The position numbers and the translations under genes were made by a program. A stretch of 64,000 nt of DNA from Chryseobacterium sp. S0630. GTDB taxonomy: Bacteria; Bacteroidota; Bacteroidia; Flavobacteriales; Weeksellaceae. Below, in pieces: positions 17,694 to 26,512 of this stretch (its first letter is position 1; each line of letters opens with the position of its first letter). Below the pieces are notes generated by a model that was not told the origin of the DNA, ran no database searches, and saw only the letters and a list, made by a program, of their open reading frames with translations. The stretch is from assembly GCF_024158915.1 (NCBI RefSeq), contig NZ_JAMZGF010000006.1:88787-152786 (forward strand). Direction: 5' to 3'.

Positions 17694-19094
17694 TTAAAAA
17701 ATATCGCTACCTATTGTATAGCCATTTGTACCATTTATTTTTTTAACTGCATTATTATTAAATCTATATTTATTATAAATACCAATATTTGGAATATATC
17801 TTAAAGTATTGCCTTCTCTCATATAAATCTTATTGGTATAATTGTCCTGTTTAAGATCATTATCAGGCGTTAAATCTGCTCCACGTTCTACTGTTGATAA
17901 ATTGCTTGGGCTCACCGTAGCAATTTCACCACTGGTAATATTAAATAATCCATAAAGAGTCATAGGGCTTTGGATATATCTCAGTTTGTTTTCAAACATA
18001 AAAAAGATCTGGTTGGTTGCAGGATTTCTAACAAAATTACCATTGACAAGGTTTGCCGTATTGGTATAATCTAATCTCACCTGATTATCAATTAAATATT
18101 GATCGATATAAGCTTTCAATTGAGCTTTCTTCACTGGATCTTTAATAAGTTCATAAAGAGGAACCAAACCATTGCTTCCAAACTCTACCAATACCGCATT
18201 CGTTGGTGTTGAACTGTTCTGCCAGCTGGAAATATTAATTTTAGGATTCGCCTGATCTAGGTCCAACTCTCCTACCAAACTCTTAGACGGATCTCCTCCT
18301 CTTGTTTTAAAGGATAGTTTTCTGGAAAAGTTTTTATTGGATTCTGAAGTATCTACATCGTTATCAACATTGGCATCAAAAATACTTTTTACACCCACCT
18401 TAACACCCACTCTGGCTGCCTTTTCACGGCTTTGATTCGTTGTTTCAGATTGGAACATTACATCTAGCTTAGCACCGGTATAAATATCTACCGCAACGTG
18501 GGTTCCATAATCGTTTACAATCTGTGCAGGGCTGTTGTTCTGTAGATCACTCGTAAACTCCGGAGTCAGATAATCTGATAATAAAACAGGAGTAGCATTA
18601 AATCTGAATCTTCTTTGTTTAATTAAAAGATTATAGCTTCCATAAATATATTTAGCATCAAATTTATTGGTTGTAGTATTACTCACCGAAGAACTAAAAG
18701 TAACAGAAATGAGCTTTTTAAATAAAGAGAATCCTGCTGTTGCTCCTACCTTCGTAGATACCATTTTTGAGTACGCTTCTGCATTTTCACCGTATTCTTC
18801 AAGATATTCCTGAGAAAATACATTATCAGTAATCAATCTTCCGGCCTGTTCGTTTTTGAACTTTTCAAGATCAATTACCTGATATCCTGAGGAGTTTGAA
18901 TTTGCATATTCTCCAGTTGCGTTATAACCATATCCTAAGATGTCATAAGCGCCATCACCAGCAAATTTAGCCGAATTTCTCCCTGAACTTTTTTTTGAGT
19001 TTTCATTTTGGTTAGAATTTTCAAATTCTTCAGTAGAGCAAGATGTTAAAAACAGCAAAACAATACTGGTAAAAAAGAAACTTAGTTTTTTCAT
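17694..19094 (-). CDS. MACPF-domain lipoprotein (BSAP-like pore-forming candidate)
   Basis: The 466-residue product starts with a lipoprotein signal (lipobox LTSC, Cys19), then a Ser/Asn-rich linker. The membrane attack complex/perforin region spans about residues 45-335; its signature is NDYGTHVAVDIYTGAKL (about 194-210), preceded by two candidate membrane-inserting helical stretches. The C-terminus (about 345-466) holds two copies of a module of the form N-x-I-(F/Y)...LRYI...Y...FN, possibly a receptor-binding domain. MACPF lipoproteins of Bacteroides (BSAPs) kill related strains by membrane damage, so antagonism is the leading guess. Two double-glycine microprotein genes flank it. A TAAGTTTG -7-like element lies at 19113-19120. 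Confidence 0.85.
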   Translation of the reverse strand: MKKLSFFFTSIVLLFLTSCSTEEFENSNQNENSKKSSGRNSAKFAGDGAYDILGYGYNATGEYANSNSSGYQVIDLEKFKNEQAGRLITDNVFSQEYLEEYGENAEAYSKMVSTKVGATAGFSLFKKLISVTFSSSVSNTTTNKFDAKYIYGSYNLLIKQRRFRFNATPVLLSDYLTPEFTSDLQNNSPAQIVNDYGTHVAVDIYTGAKLDVMFQSETTNQSREKAARVGVKVGVKSIFDANVDNDVDTSESNKNFSRKLSFKTRGGDPSKSLVGELDLDQANPKINISSWQNSSTPTNAVLVEFGSNGLVPLYELIKDPVKKAQLKAYIDQYLIDNQVRLDYTNTANLVNGNFVRNPATNQIFFMFENKLRYIQSPMTLYGLFNITSGEIATVSPSNLSTVERGADLTPDNDLKQDNYTNKIYMREGNTLRYIPNIGIYNKYRFNNNAVKKINGTNGYTIGSDIF

Positions 19095-19405
19095 ATTTTT
19101 ATTTTAAGTGCACAAACTTAATTCTTTGCATTCAAAACCAGAATGACATAAATCATGAATAAGGGAATTAATAGAACGTTAACAATAGAAAATCGCAATA
19201 ATTTATCTCTCTTTAAATAGAAATAAATACATATTTAAAAATACAACCAATTTTATTTCAAAAGATTACACACAAAATGAATTAAAAATTTAAAATATAT
19301 TTCTTTTATCAATGAATTAATTTAATTATTTTAGCTTATAGCAACTCACTCTATTAATGACGAGCGGGTTACAACAAACCAATACCATAATTAAAAATTA
19401 AACTC
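19095..19405. other. Divergent intergenic region between MACPF gene and microprotein gene
   Basis: 311 bp of very AT-rich DNA. It holds a possible -7 element (TAAGTTTG, minus strand, 19120-19113) for the MACPF gene. I see no other motif, repeat or ORF that I can support, and no clear promoter for the plus-strand microprotein. Confidence 0.5.
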
Positions 19406-19660
19406 ATGAAAAAATTAAACATTACAAAACTTTCGAGAACAGAACTGAAAGATGTATTCGGTGGAACACTCTATCCGGCGGAATGTCCGGGAGGATGCCC
19501 TGGAGAAGGCATGATCAGATGTCCTGACGGTACTACCACAATGACTAACTTTATATGCATGGGAGGAACCTGCCAACCGGCAGCCATGTGCAAACCTCTT
19601 GTTCTTGAACCTTTTCCCGATCCGATTATCACCACTGATCCGATAACCATCATCCCATAA
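19406..19660 (+). CDS. Cysteine-rich microprotein with double-glycine leader (bacteriocin-like)
   Basis: The 84-residue product has the leader MKKLNITKLSRTELKDVFGG, closely like the leader of the 55-residue peptide at 17337-17504 but longer by two residues. The core has six cysteines in CPGGC, IRC, FIC, TC and MC contexts, then a Pro/Ile/Asp-rich, cysteine-free tail. It is divergent from the MACPF lipoprotein gene. The two cores are not obviously alignable beyond Cys and Gly content. The likely fate is export and leader removal by a C39-peptidase ABC transporter or a Bacteroidota equivalent, which is not encoded here. Confidence 0.72.
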   Translation: MKKLNITKLSRTELKDVFGGTLYPAECPGGCPGEGMIRCPDGTTTMTNFICMGGTCQPAAMCKPLVLEPFPDPIITTDPITIIP

Positions 19661-19684
19661 TCAGAATCAGAATAAACAATACAT

Positions 19685-19845
19685 AAAGAGGCTGTCTCCA
19701 AAAGTCAAACAATTGGCTTTTGTCATTCTGACGAAGGAAAAATCTTATTGATAAACAACTACATGAGATTCTTCACTGCATTGATGAACTACGTTCGCAG
19801 ACTTTAGTCTGTGTTCAGAATGACAATTTTAAGACGCCTCTTTTT
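19685..19845. repeat. Palindromic intergenic repeat (MITE-like)
   Basis: The outer arms aaagaggctgtct and agacgcctctttt and the inner arms ttgtcattctga (19720-19731) and tcagaatgacaa (19815-19826) form one nested imperfect hairpin of about 160 bp. Sequences of the gtcattctgacgaagg type recur in flavobacterial intergenic DNA. Confidence 0.7.
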
Positions 19846-19873
19846 TAGTATCTTTAAGTAAACAAAAACCATC

Positions 19874-20629
19874 ATGAAAACCATTGAGGAAGTTCTGAAA
19901 AAACTGGATGAAATTATTATCTGGTGTAAGGAAAACAAGAGTCCTGCAGGATATTTTGCCTGTACTTACCGGATCATGACCGCACAGGTTCTGAAAGGAA
20001 TTCAGCAGAAAAAATTTGAAGATAATCCCAGAATGACATTGCTTGATATTGCTTTTGCACAAAGATATCTTCAGGCATGGGAAAGCTATAGCAAAGGAGA
20101 AAGATGTACCAATTCCTGGTATACTGCTTTTGAAGCCACTAAAAACAAAAACCTTTTGATATTGCAGCATATATTCCTTGGGATGAATGCTCACATCAAT
20201 CTGGATCTCGGTGTTTCTGCCGCTTCTATTATGCCTTACCGGAAAATAAATCTGTTGAAAAAAGATTTTGAGAACATTAATAATGTCATTGCTTCCATTA
20301 ATCAGAACGTTCAGGATTCTCTGAATAAAATCTGCTATCCTGTGGATCTTGTGGACAAACTCTCAAATGGAAAAGATAATGCTGTATTGGATTTTGCCAT
20401 TTCCAAAGCAAGAGATACTTCATGGGCCACGGCAGTCATAACCTCCAACACCCCGAATTTCCTTAGAGAATCGGTGATTGGTATTGTAGATTACGCAGCC
20501 GCTAAAGTTGCTACCCAAATTCTGAACCCGAAAATCCTCACTCCTGCTCTTTTAAAAGAATTAAAAAAATGTGAAAGCAGTGATGTAGTAAAGAATATTG
20601 AGATTTTAGAATCTACAAAAAACTCATAA
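19874..20629 (+). CDS. DUF5995 family protein
   Basis: The 251-residue, all-helical protein has no signal peptide or membrane segment. The motif GMNAHINLDLGVSAA (about residues 98-112) and the earlier FACTYRIMTAQV and RYLQAWESY segments match the DUF5995 family, which is found in Bacteroidota and actinomycetes and has no assigned function. The conserved His/Asp pair in NAHINLDLG could bind a metal, but that is inference. It is a lone gene, 28 bp after a palindromic repeat. Confidence 0.8.
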   Translation: MKTIEEVLKKLDEIIIWCKENKSPAGYFACTYRIMTAQVLKGIQQKKFEDNPRMTLLDIAFAQRYLQAWESYSKGERCTNSWYTAFEATKNKNLLILQHIFLGMNAHINLDLGVSAASIMPYRKINLLKKDFENINNVIASINQNVQDSLNKICYPVDLVDKLSNGKDNAVLDFAISKARDTSWATAVITSNTPNFLRESVIGIVDYAAAKVATQILNPKILTPALLKELKKCESSDVVKNIEILESTKNS

Positions 20630-20630
20630 T

Positions 20631-20665
20631 AAAAAGGCCGGGATCTTCCTCACGGATCCCGGCCT
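20631..20665 (-). terminator. Terminator of the czc-type efflux operon
   Basis: The strong GC stem aggccgggatc/gatcccggcct has a T run on the minus strand only, so it serves the efflux operon that stops at 20689. Confidence 0.8.
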
Positions 20666-20688
20666 CATAATGAACAAAATAAAAGAAA

Positions 20689-23600
20689 CTATATTGCTTC
20701 CTTATGCTTTTTACGGTAGGCATAATGGAAAATGATAGGTAATATTGTAAATGAAAGCAGCATACAGACGATCAACCCGCCTACAATCATAATGGCTAAA
20801 GGTTTCTGAATTTCAGAGCCCATTCCGTTTGACATGGCTGCCGGAAGAAGTCCCATAGATCCCATCAGGGCAATCATCACCACCGGACGGATTCTGCTTT
20901 TCACTCCTTCAGCTATGGATTCTTTGAGGGACATCCTGTTTTGTAGGTTTTCTTTCATGACCCCGATCAGAACGATACCGTCTATGGTTGCCACTCCGAA
21001 AAGGATAATGAAACCGATTCCCGCTGAAATTCCGAAGATGGTTCCCGTAAACCAAAGGGATAAGAATCCTCCGATAAACGCAAATGCCAGTGTGATGGAA
21101 GAAATCAGCGTGTCTTTTATGTTTCCGAAGTTGAAATACAACAGCATCAGAATAAGAACTAAAGAAATCGGTACAACCATAGCCAGCTGTTTTGCGGCTC
21201 TTTCTTTACTTTCAAATTCTCCAGCCCACGTCATTTTATGATTTTTCGGAAGCTTTACTTCCTTATCTACTTTGGCTTTGGCTTCCTGAATGGTACTTCC
21301 TAAATCTCGACCTTCAATATTGAATCCAACTCCAATATATCTGCTGTTTCCTTCACGGTAAATAAATGATGGTCCGGTATGATAATCAATGGTTGCAATT
21401 TCTTTCAGCGGAACTTTTTTATTGTCCTGAGTAGGGATGAGAATGTTTCCCATCTTTTCAGGCGTATCTCTGTAATCTTTTTCAAACCTAAGCATTACAT
21501 CAAACATTCTTTCTTCTTCGTAGAACTTGGTAGCTGCCTGTCCTCCGATCGTCATTTCGATGACGGCCTGTGCATCTGCTGTAGAAACACCATATTTTGC
21601 CATTTTAGAATCGTGAAGCTGTATTCTCAACTCCGGAAGTCCGATATTTTTGAAAACATTTACATCGGATATTCCCGGAACTGTTCTGATAGAATTGGCT
21701 ACTTTATTGGCATAATTTTCAAGTTCGAAAAGATCATTTCCAAAAATTTTAATCACCAGCGGAGCTTTTACTCCTGCCACATATTCTTCCACATTATCCT
21801 GTATCGGCTGGCTGAATCCAAAATTGATACCCGGAAATTTTTCAAGGGAAACTCTCATTTCTTCAAGGAGTTCTTCTTTGGATATTTTTTTCTTCCATTC
21901 ATTTTCCGGCTTCAGCTGAATATTAAATTCGATATTAAAAAATCCGGTGGGATCTGTTCCGTCATTCGGACGACCTGTCTGGGTCATAACAAATTTTACT
22001 TCATCATACTTCATGAGAATCTCCTTCATCTCTTTGGTCAATCGTACAGATTCATCCAGATTGACACTGTTGGGAAGGGTTGCCCTTACGTAGATGGCTC
22101 CTTCGTTCAGTTTGGGTAAAAATTCGGATCCGTAATTAGAGAATCTCCATCCGCAAACAGCAAGCAAAGCAACGAAACCAATGATAAATCCTTTTTTGTG
22201 ACGGTCACTGAATTCGTAAATTCTATAGATATTAACTCTGAAGAATCTTGAAATAAAGTTTTCTTTCTCTTCAATATTTTTGGTCAATAACAGTTTACAC
22301 ATTGCCGGAACATAAGTCAAACTTAAGATCAGTGATCCCAATAATGCATACCCTAGTGTAAATGCTAATGGTGAGAACATTTTTCCTTCAACTTTCTGGA
22401 AAGAGAAAATCGGCATCAACGCAACGATCAGAATCAACAGGGCAAAGAAAATATAACTTGCCACACTTCCTGCGCTTTTCTTGATGATTCCCAGTTTTGA
22501 AATTTTATTGAATCTACGCAGCCCAATCTTTTTCGCTTTAAGCTCGAGAGCGACAAAGACGTGTTCCACAATAACCAGTGTTCCTTCAAGAAGCAATCCA
22601 AAATCCAGTGCTCCCATAGAAATCAGGTTGGCCGGCAGACCCTGAATTTTCAACATAATAATAGCAAACAGGAAAGCCAGAGGAATCACTGATGCTACAA
22701 TAAAAGTGGTTCTCCAGTTGTAAAGGAAAATAAATACAATGATGGAAACCAGAATAACTCCTTCAATAAGGTTTTTGGAAACGGTATGAACCGTTGTGTT
22801 CACAAGTTCTGTACGGTCAATGATGGGAACAATCTGAACATCACCGGGAAGTTCTCCCCCATTCAGTTCTTCTATTCTGTCTTTCAGTCTGGCAATCACT
22901 TCACTTGGATTTTCACCCCGAAGCATGATCACAATTCCTTCTACAACATCATTTTCTTTGTTGTATCCTACCTGTCCCAATCTCGGTTTTGCAGATACTT
23001 TTACTTCTGCTACGTGTTTCACCAGAATAGGCGTAGAACCTTTTACCTCGATCTGAATGTTTTCAATATCTTCTTTTTTCTCCAAAAGACCAATCCCCCT
23101 CACTACATAAGCCTGATCACCTTTTGCCACCACATCTCCTCCTACATTGATATTACTCTTCGAAACCGCTTCATACACATCAAGGGGGGAAAGGTCGTAA
23201 TTGTGTAATTCCGTAGGATTAATTTTTATTTCATAGGTTTTCTCTTCTCCACCAAAGCTTACCACATCTGCCACACCGGGAACGGCAAGCAATTCTCTTT
23301 CCACCACCCAATCCTGAATAGCGGTTACTTCTTTGATGGGAAGTTTACTCTTGATAATATATCTGTAAATTTCACCTGTAGCTCCCGAAGGAGGCTCAAT
23401 ACTATATTCTGCTCCGGCAGGCAGCTCTACATTTCCGAGTTTATTGGAAGCATACTGCTGTGCATAAAAATCATTCACATGATCATCAAAAATAACTGTC
23501 ACCACAGACAATCCGAATAAGGAAATGGAACGCACCGAAGTTTTATTCGGGATGGCATTCATTTCTTTGGAAATAGGTAAAGTGACAAATTTTTCAATTT

Positions 23601-23787
23601 CCTCAGCACTTCTCCCCGGCCACTGGGTAATCACTCTCACCCTTGTATTGGTAACATCCGGAAATGCTTCAATAGGAGTATGCATATAGGAATAGATTCC
23701 TCCGGCCAGCAAAAGAAAAGTTCCCAAAAGAACAATCAATGAATTTTTTAATGAGAAGGAAACTATATTCTGTACAAACTTTCGCAT
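20689..23787 (-). CDS. CzcA/CusA-type heavy-metal efflux RND pump
   Basis: Inner-membrane proton-driven pump of a tripartite system exporting divalent or monovalent metal ions. The 1032-residue length, twelve membrane segments and two large periplasmic loops are standard. The TM4 motif identifies the heavy-metal (HME) class: D395, E401 and E408 in LDFGLLLEGTLVIVEH align with CzcA D402, D408 and E415. The middle acid is Glu instead of the usual Asp. The start codon overlaps the adaptor stop by one base (TAATG), so translation is coupled. Metal specificity cannot be read from sequence alone. Confidence 0.93.
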   Translation of the reverse strand: MRKFVQNIVSFSLKNSLIVLLGTFLLLAGGIYSYMHTPIEAFPDVTNTRVRVITQWPGRSAEEIEKFVTLPISKEMNAIPNKTSVRSISLFGLSVVTVIFDDHVNDFYAQQYASNKLGNVELPAGAEYSIEPPSGATGEIYRYIIKSKLPIKEVTAIQDWVVERELLAVPGVADVVSFGGEEKTYEIKINPTELHNYDLSPLDVYEAVSKSNINVGGDVVAKGDQAYVVRGIGLLEKKEDIENIQIEVKGSTPILVKHVAEVKVSAKPRLGQVGYNKENDVVEGIVIMLRGENPSEVIARLKDRIEELNGGELPGDVQIVPIIDRTELVNTTVHTVSKNLIEGVILVSIIVFIFLYNWRTTFIVASVIPLAFLFAIIMLKIQGLPANLISMGALDFGLLLEGTLVIVEHVFVALELKAKKIGLRRFNKISKLGIIKKSAGSVASYIFFALLILIVALMPIFSFQKVEGKMFSPLAFTLGYALLGSLILSLTYVPAMCKLLLTKNIEEKENFISRFFRVNIYRIYEFSDRHKKGFIIGFVALLAVCGWRFSNYGSEFLPKLNEGAIYVRATLPNSVNLDESVRLTKEMKEILMKYDEVKFVMTQTGRPNDGTDPTGFFNIEFNIQLKPENEWKKKISKEELLEEMRVSLEKFPGINFGFSQPIQDNVEEYVAGVKAPLVIKIFGNDLFELENYANKVANSIRTVPGISDVNVFKNIGLPELRIQLHDSKMAKYGVSTADAQAVIEMTIGGQAATKFYEEERMFDVMLRFEKDYRDTPEKMGNILIPTQDNKKVPLKEIATIDYHTGPSFIYREGNSRYIGVGFNIEGRDLGSTIQEAKAKVDKEVKLPKNHKMTWAGEFESKERAAKQLAMVVPISLVLILMLLYFNFGNIKDTLISSITLAFAFIGGFLSLWFTGTIFGISAGIGFIILFGVATIDGIVLIGVMKENLQNRMSLKESIAEGVKSRIRPVVMIALMGSMGLLPAAMSNGMGSEIQKPLAIMIVGGLIVCMLLSFTILPIIFHYAYRKKHKEAI

Positions 23788-24902
23788 TACTTCGTGGAGT
23801 TATTTAATTGGTTTTTCAGGTTTTCATAGATCAGCAGTCCGTTGGAAGCAATGACATTTTCACCTGGTTTTAAATTACCTTCTACATAAATATACTGGCT
23901 GTTGGAAGCAATTTCCGTTACAGGTCTGATCTCAAGTTCACAATCTTTTTTATACACAACCACATAGCTCTGGTTGTTATCAAAGATTAAAGCCTTTGCA
24001 GGAATCGCCAATGCGGATTTATTTTGTGAATTGATCGGTAATACAACATCTGCAGACATTCCCGGTCTCAGCTTCATCCCGTTATTATCCATAATGATTT
24101 TGGCTTTAAGCACTCTTTCATTTTCATTAAAAACCTGAGAAATATTGTTGATTTTCCCTGAAAAACTATCATCCGGATAAGCAAGCGTTTTGACCACTAC
24201 GGGTTGGTCTACATACACATGTCTCATGTTGGTAGCATATACATTGGCCATTACCCATACTTTATCCAGATTGGAAATAGTAAACAGTTGATCTCCTCCT
24301 GCAGTAACAGGCATTCCTTTAGAAATATTTTTTGAAATAACATATCCGTCTGCCGGAGCTTTTATCTGAATGGTATTTCCTCCCGCTGAATACAGCTGCA
24401 TATTTTTCTGCGTCTTGGAAATATTGGATTGCAGTATGGCTACTTCAGAACGCGCTTCCTGCAAATCTTTCTGAGAGGCAATATCATCTTTATACATGGC
24501 TTCTACGGAAGACAGTTTTCTTTTCGCAACAGCCAGCTGAGCCTGCAAAGTTTGAGTATCATCCTGCATTTCATTCACAGCTGTACTCTTTACGCTTGCC
24601 AACGTTTGCCCTTTTTTTACATAATCACCAAGTGAGAAATAAGTATCCATCACCACTCCGTCTACAAGACTTACAAAGGGAACCGTTTTATCAGAATTGC
24701 TTTCCACTTCTCCGGTAAGGGTGATACTTTCTTCTATGGGAAGCAGTTCTGCTTTGGCCAGTTTAATATCTTTTTTAAGCTCTTTGCTGATGCAATAACT
24801 TTTTTCAGCTTCTTTATTTTCCTGTTTTCCGGCACAGCCTGTAAAAATAATGAGGGCAGACAGATAAGCTGCAGCAGTGTATTTAGTAATATTTTTGTTC
24901 AT
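23787..24902 (-). CDS. Efflux RND periplasmic adaptor, lipoprotein (CzcB-like)
   Basis: Membrane-fusion protein linking the RND pump to the outer-membrane channel. The 371-residue chain has a lipoprotein signal (IIFTGC, Cys about residue 23), then a barrel-sandwich half motif (VDGVVMDTYFSLGDYVKKGQTL, about 84-105), an alpha-hairpin (about 115-165), the second half motif (IKAPADGYVISKNISKGMPV) and a beta-barrel and membrane-proximal part. It lacks the His-rich N-terminal metal-binding domain of classic CzcB. It starts 3 bp after the TolC-like gene stops and overlaps the pump gene by one base. Confidence 0.9.
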   Translation of the reverse strand: MNKNITKYTAAAYLSALIIFTGCAGKQENKEAEKSYCISKELKKDIKLAKAELLPIEESITLTGEVESNSDKTVPFVSLVDGVVMDTYFSLGDYVKKGQTLASVKSTAVNEMQDDTQTLQAQLAVAKRKLSSVEAMYKDDIASQKDLQEARSEVAILQSNISKTQKNMQLYSAGGNTIQIKAPADGYVISKNISKGMPVTAGGDQLFTISNLDKVWVMANVYATNMRHVYVDQPVVVKTLAYPDDSFSGKINNISQVFNENERVLKAKIIMDNNGMKLRPGMSADVVLPINSQNKSALAIPAKALIFDNNQSYVVVYKKDCELEIRPVTEIASNSQYIYVEGNLKPGENVIASNGLLIYENLKNQLNNSTK

Positions 24903-24905
24903 ATC

Positions 24906-26180
24906 TTATAAATCTTGTCCTACAACATACTGCAGGTTTTCGTAGTATTGATTCAATTCTTTTTTAGTATCCAGGATGATCATTTTATTTCCAATGTAGG
25001 TATCCAGAAAATCCATGTACTCCAGCATGCTGATATTTCTTAGTCTGAAATTTTTCTCATGGCTTACCAGCAAACCATCCAGTGTAGACTCGTAATTGTC
25101 ATCGATCTCTTCTGAAACCTGCTGTGTTCTGATATAATTTCTAAAGACAGAAACAATTTCGTTCTCAGATTTCAACATGTTTTTGCGGGTTTCCAGTTTG
25201 CTTTTCTCAATCTCAAGCCTTGCTTCCTGGATATTCCCTTTATTACGGTCGAAAATGGGAAGATCCATAGAAACACCTAATCCTATAAAGTCTTTCATGA
25301 TATTTCCTCCACGGTCATATCCTATAGAAACCGCCACATCAGGAGTTTTCATGGCATTTTGAATTTCCAGATTTTTGGCAGCATGTTTCTCTTTATTTTT
25401 CGAGATCATGATATCGGGTCGGTTTTCTTTTGCCTTGTCTATCCATTGATTCACTTCCAACTCAGAAAGTTGTTTTTCAGGCATGACAAATGAATCTGTT
25501 ATCACCAGATAAGATTGAGAAGGCAGCATCAATAAGGCTTTAAGCTCTACCTGCTGATCTTCGATTTCCTGTTTTAATGAAATCAGCTTCTTCTTGAATT
25601 CAATTTCCTGTGCTTTTAAGCGGACGTACTCAGCTTTACTGATATTACCAAGGTTTAATTGATTATTGTAGGATTTTGTTAATTTCTCAATGGAAGTGAT
25701 CTGCCCCTGATAGATTTTCTGCTGTTCCTGATTGTAAAGAACTTCGGTAATGGTATTTCTGAGGGTCTTCTTAAGTTCACGTAAAACTTCCTGTAGTTCA
25801 TACTTCTCTCCTTCCACTTCTATTTTCTGGAGTTCAATATTTTTTCGCCTTTTACCTGCAGTCTGAATCACCTGTTCTATCTCCGCAGAAATCTGGGTGT
25901 TTTTTCCCCAGTTTCCGATCAATGCCGGCTGTTCTTCTATGTCATAAGTTCTCCATAAATTAACTTCGCTGATACTTAATGTAGGATTAGGCCAGTATTT
26001 AGCCTGAACAGCTCTTGCCTCGGCTTGTGAAATTTCAAGCTTCTGTGCAATGAGGTCGAGGTTTTTAGCCAAAAAGATAGTTTCAGCTTCCTTTCTTCCA
26101 ATTTTCAGGGTATCTGAAATCTGTGCTGAAAAGAAACTGAAACAATGAATATAAAATAGTGTAAAAAATAGCTTCTTCAA
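24906..26180 (-). CDS. TolC-family outer-membrane factor (CzcC-like)
   Basis: The 424-residue protein has a signal peptide (LFYIHCFSFFSAQ) and two long coiled-coil OEP repeats, with YWPNPTLSISEVNLW near residue 57 and a central LPSQSYLVITDSF region. It forms the trimeric outer-membrane exit duct. It is the first gene of the czcCBA-type operon. The two-component system genes lie just upstream on the same strand, with about 330 bp containing palindromic repeats between them. Confidence 0.9.
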   Translation of the reverse strand: MKKLFFTLFYIHCFSFFSAQISDTLKIGRKEAETIFLAKNLDLIAQKLEISQAEARAVQAKYWPNPTLSISEVNLWRTYDIEEQPALIGNWGKNTQISAEIEQVIQTAGKRRKNIELQKIEVEGEKYELQEVLRELKKTLRNTITEVLYNQEQQKIYQGQITSIEKLTKSYNNQLNLGNISKAEYVRLKAQEIEFKKKLISLKQEIEDQQVELKALLMLPSQSYLVITDSFVMPEKQLSELEVNQWIDKAKENRPDIMISKNKEKHAAKNLEIQNAMKTPDVAVSIGYDRGGNIMKDFIGLGVSMDLPIFDRNKGNIQEARLEIEKSKLETRKNMLKSENEIVSVFRNYIRTQQVSEEIDDNYESTLDGLLVSHEKNFRLRNISMLEYMDFLDTYIGNKMIILDTKKELNQYYENLQYVVGQDL

Positions 26181-26322
26181 GGTCTCTTATTTTAAGACCA
26201 CAAAGCTATTTGCCTCATATTAGAGGGAATTGTAAAGGAAATTAAAATTCGGTTAGTTCAACATTAGAGTTTGATTAGAACTTTTTTCATTCCTTGAAAT
26301 TATGTTTGAATTGGTATGTTTT

Positions 26323-26375
26323 GGCTAAAGCCGAAGGATTTTGATTATTTTTTGTAAGCGGGTTAAAACCCGCTT
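26323..26375. repeat. Short palindromic repeats upstream of efflux operon
   Basis: Two small palindromes, ggctaaagcc (26323-26332) and aagcgggtt-aa-aacccgctt (26356-26375). The pair resembles the ggctaaagcc...gcgggttaaaacccgc intergenic repeats common in Chryseobacterium genomes, so it is probably not a gene-specific operator. Confidence 0.6.
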
Positions 26376-26393
26376 CTATTGAATATTTTTTAC

Positions 26394-26507
26394 TCTCTCG
26401 CAGATTTTGCAGATGACGCAGATTTCGTTATTATGAATATATTTTTAATAAGATTTTAAATTAATCTAAGATCATGAATCTGCTCAATCAGCAAAATCTG
26501 CAAGAGA
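26394..26507. repeat. 114-bp imperfect inverted repeat downstream of the kinase gene
   Basis: The arms at 26394-26424 and 26477-26507 are each 31 bp (tctctcgcagattttgcaga against the reverse of its partner) and enclose an AT-rich loop. Several cagatt units repeat within each arm. The kinase stop codon lies 5 bp beyond. This looks like a dispersed intergenic repeat that could also act as a terminator. Confidence 0.65.
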
Positions 26508-26512
26508 AAAAA

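Noticed and set aside
19471..19701. 76-codon ORF antisense to the 84-residue microprotein
   Set aside because: The plus-strand frame has the conserved double-glycine leader; the antisense frame has no supporting feature.
26323..26507. Operators for the two-component regulator upstream of czcCBA
   Set aside because: The palindromes resemble dispersed intergenic repeats rather than the direct repeats bound by OmpR-type regulators.
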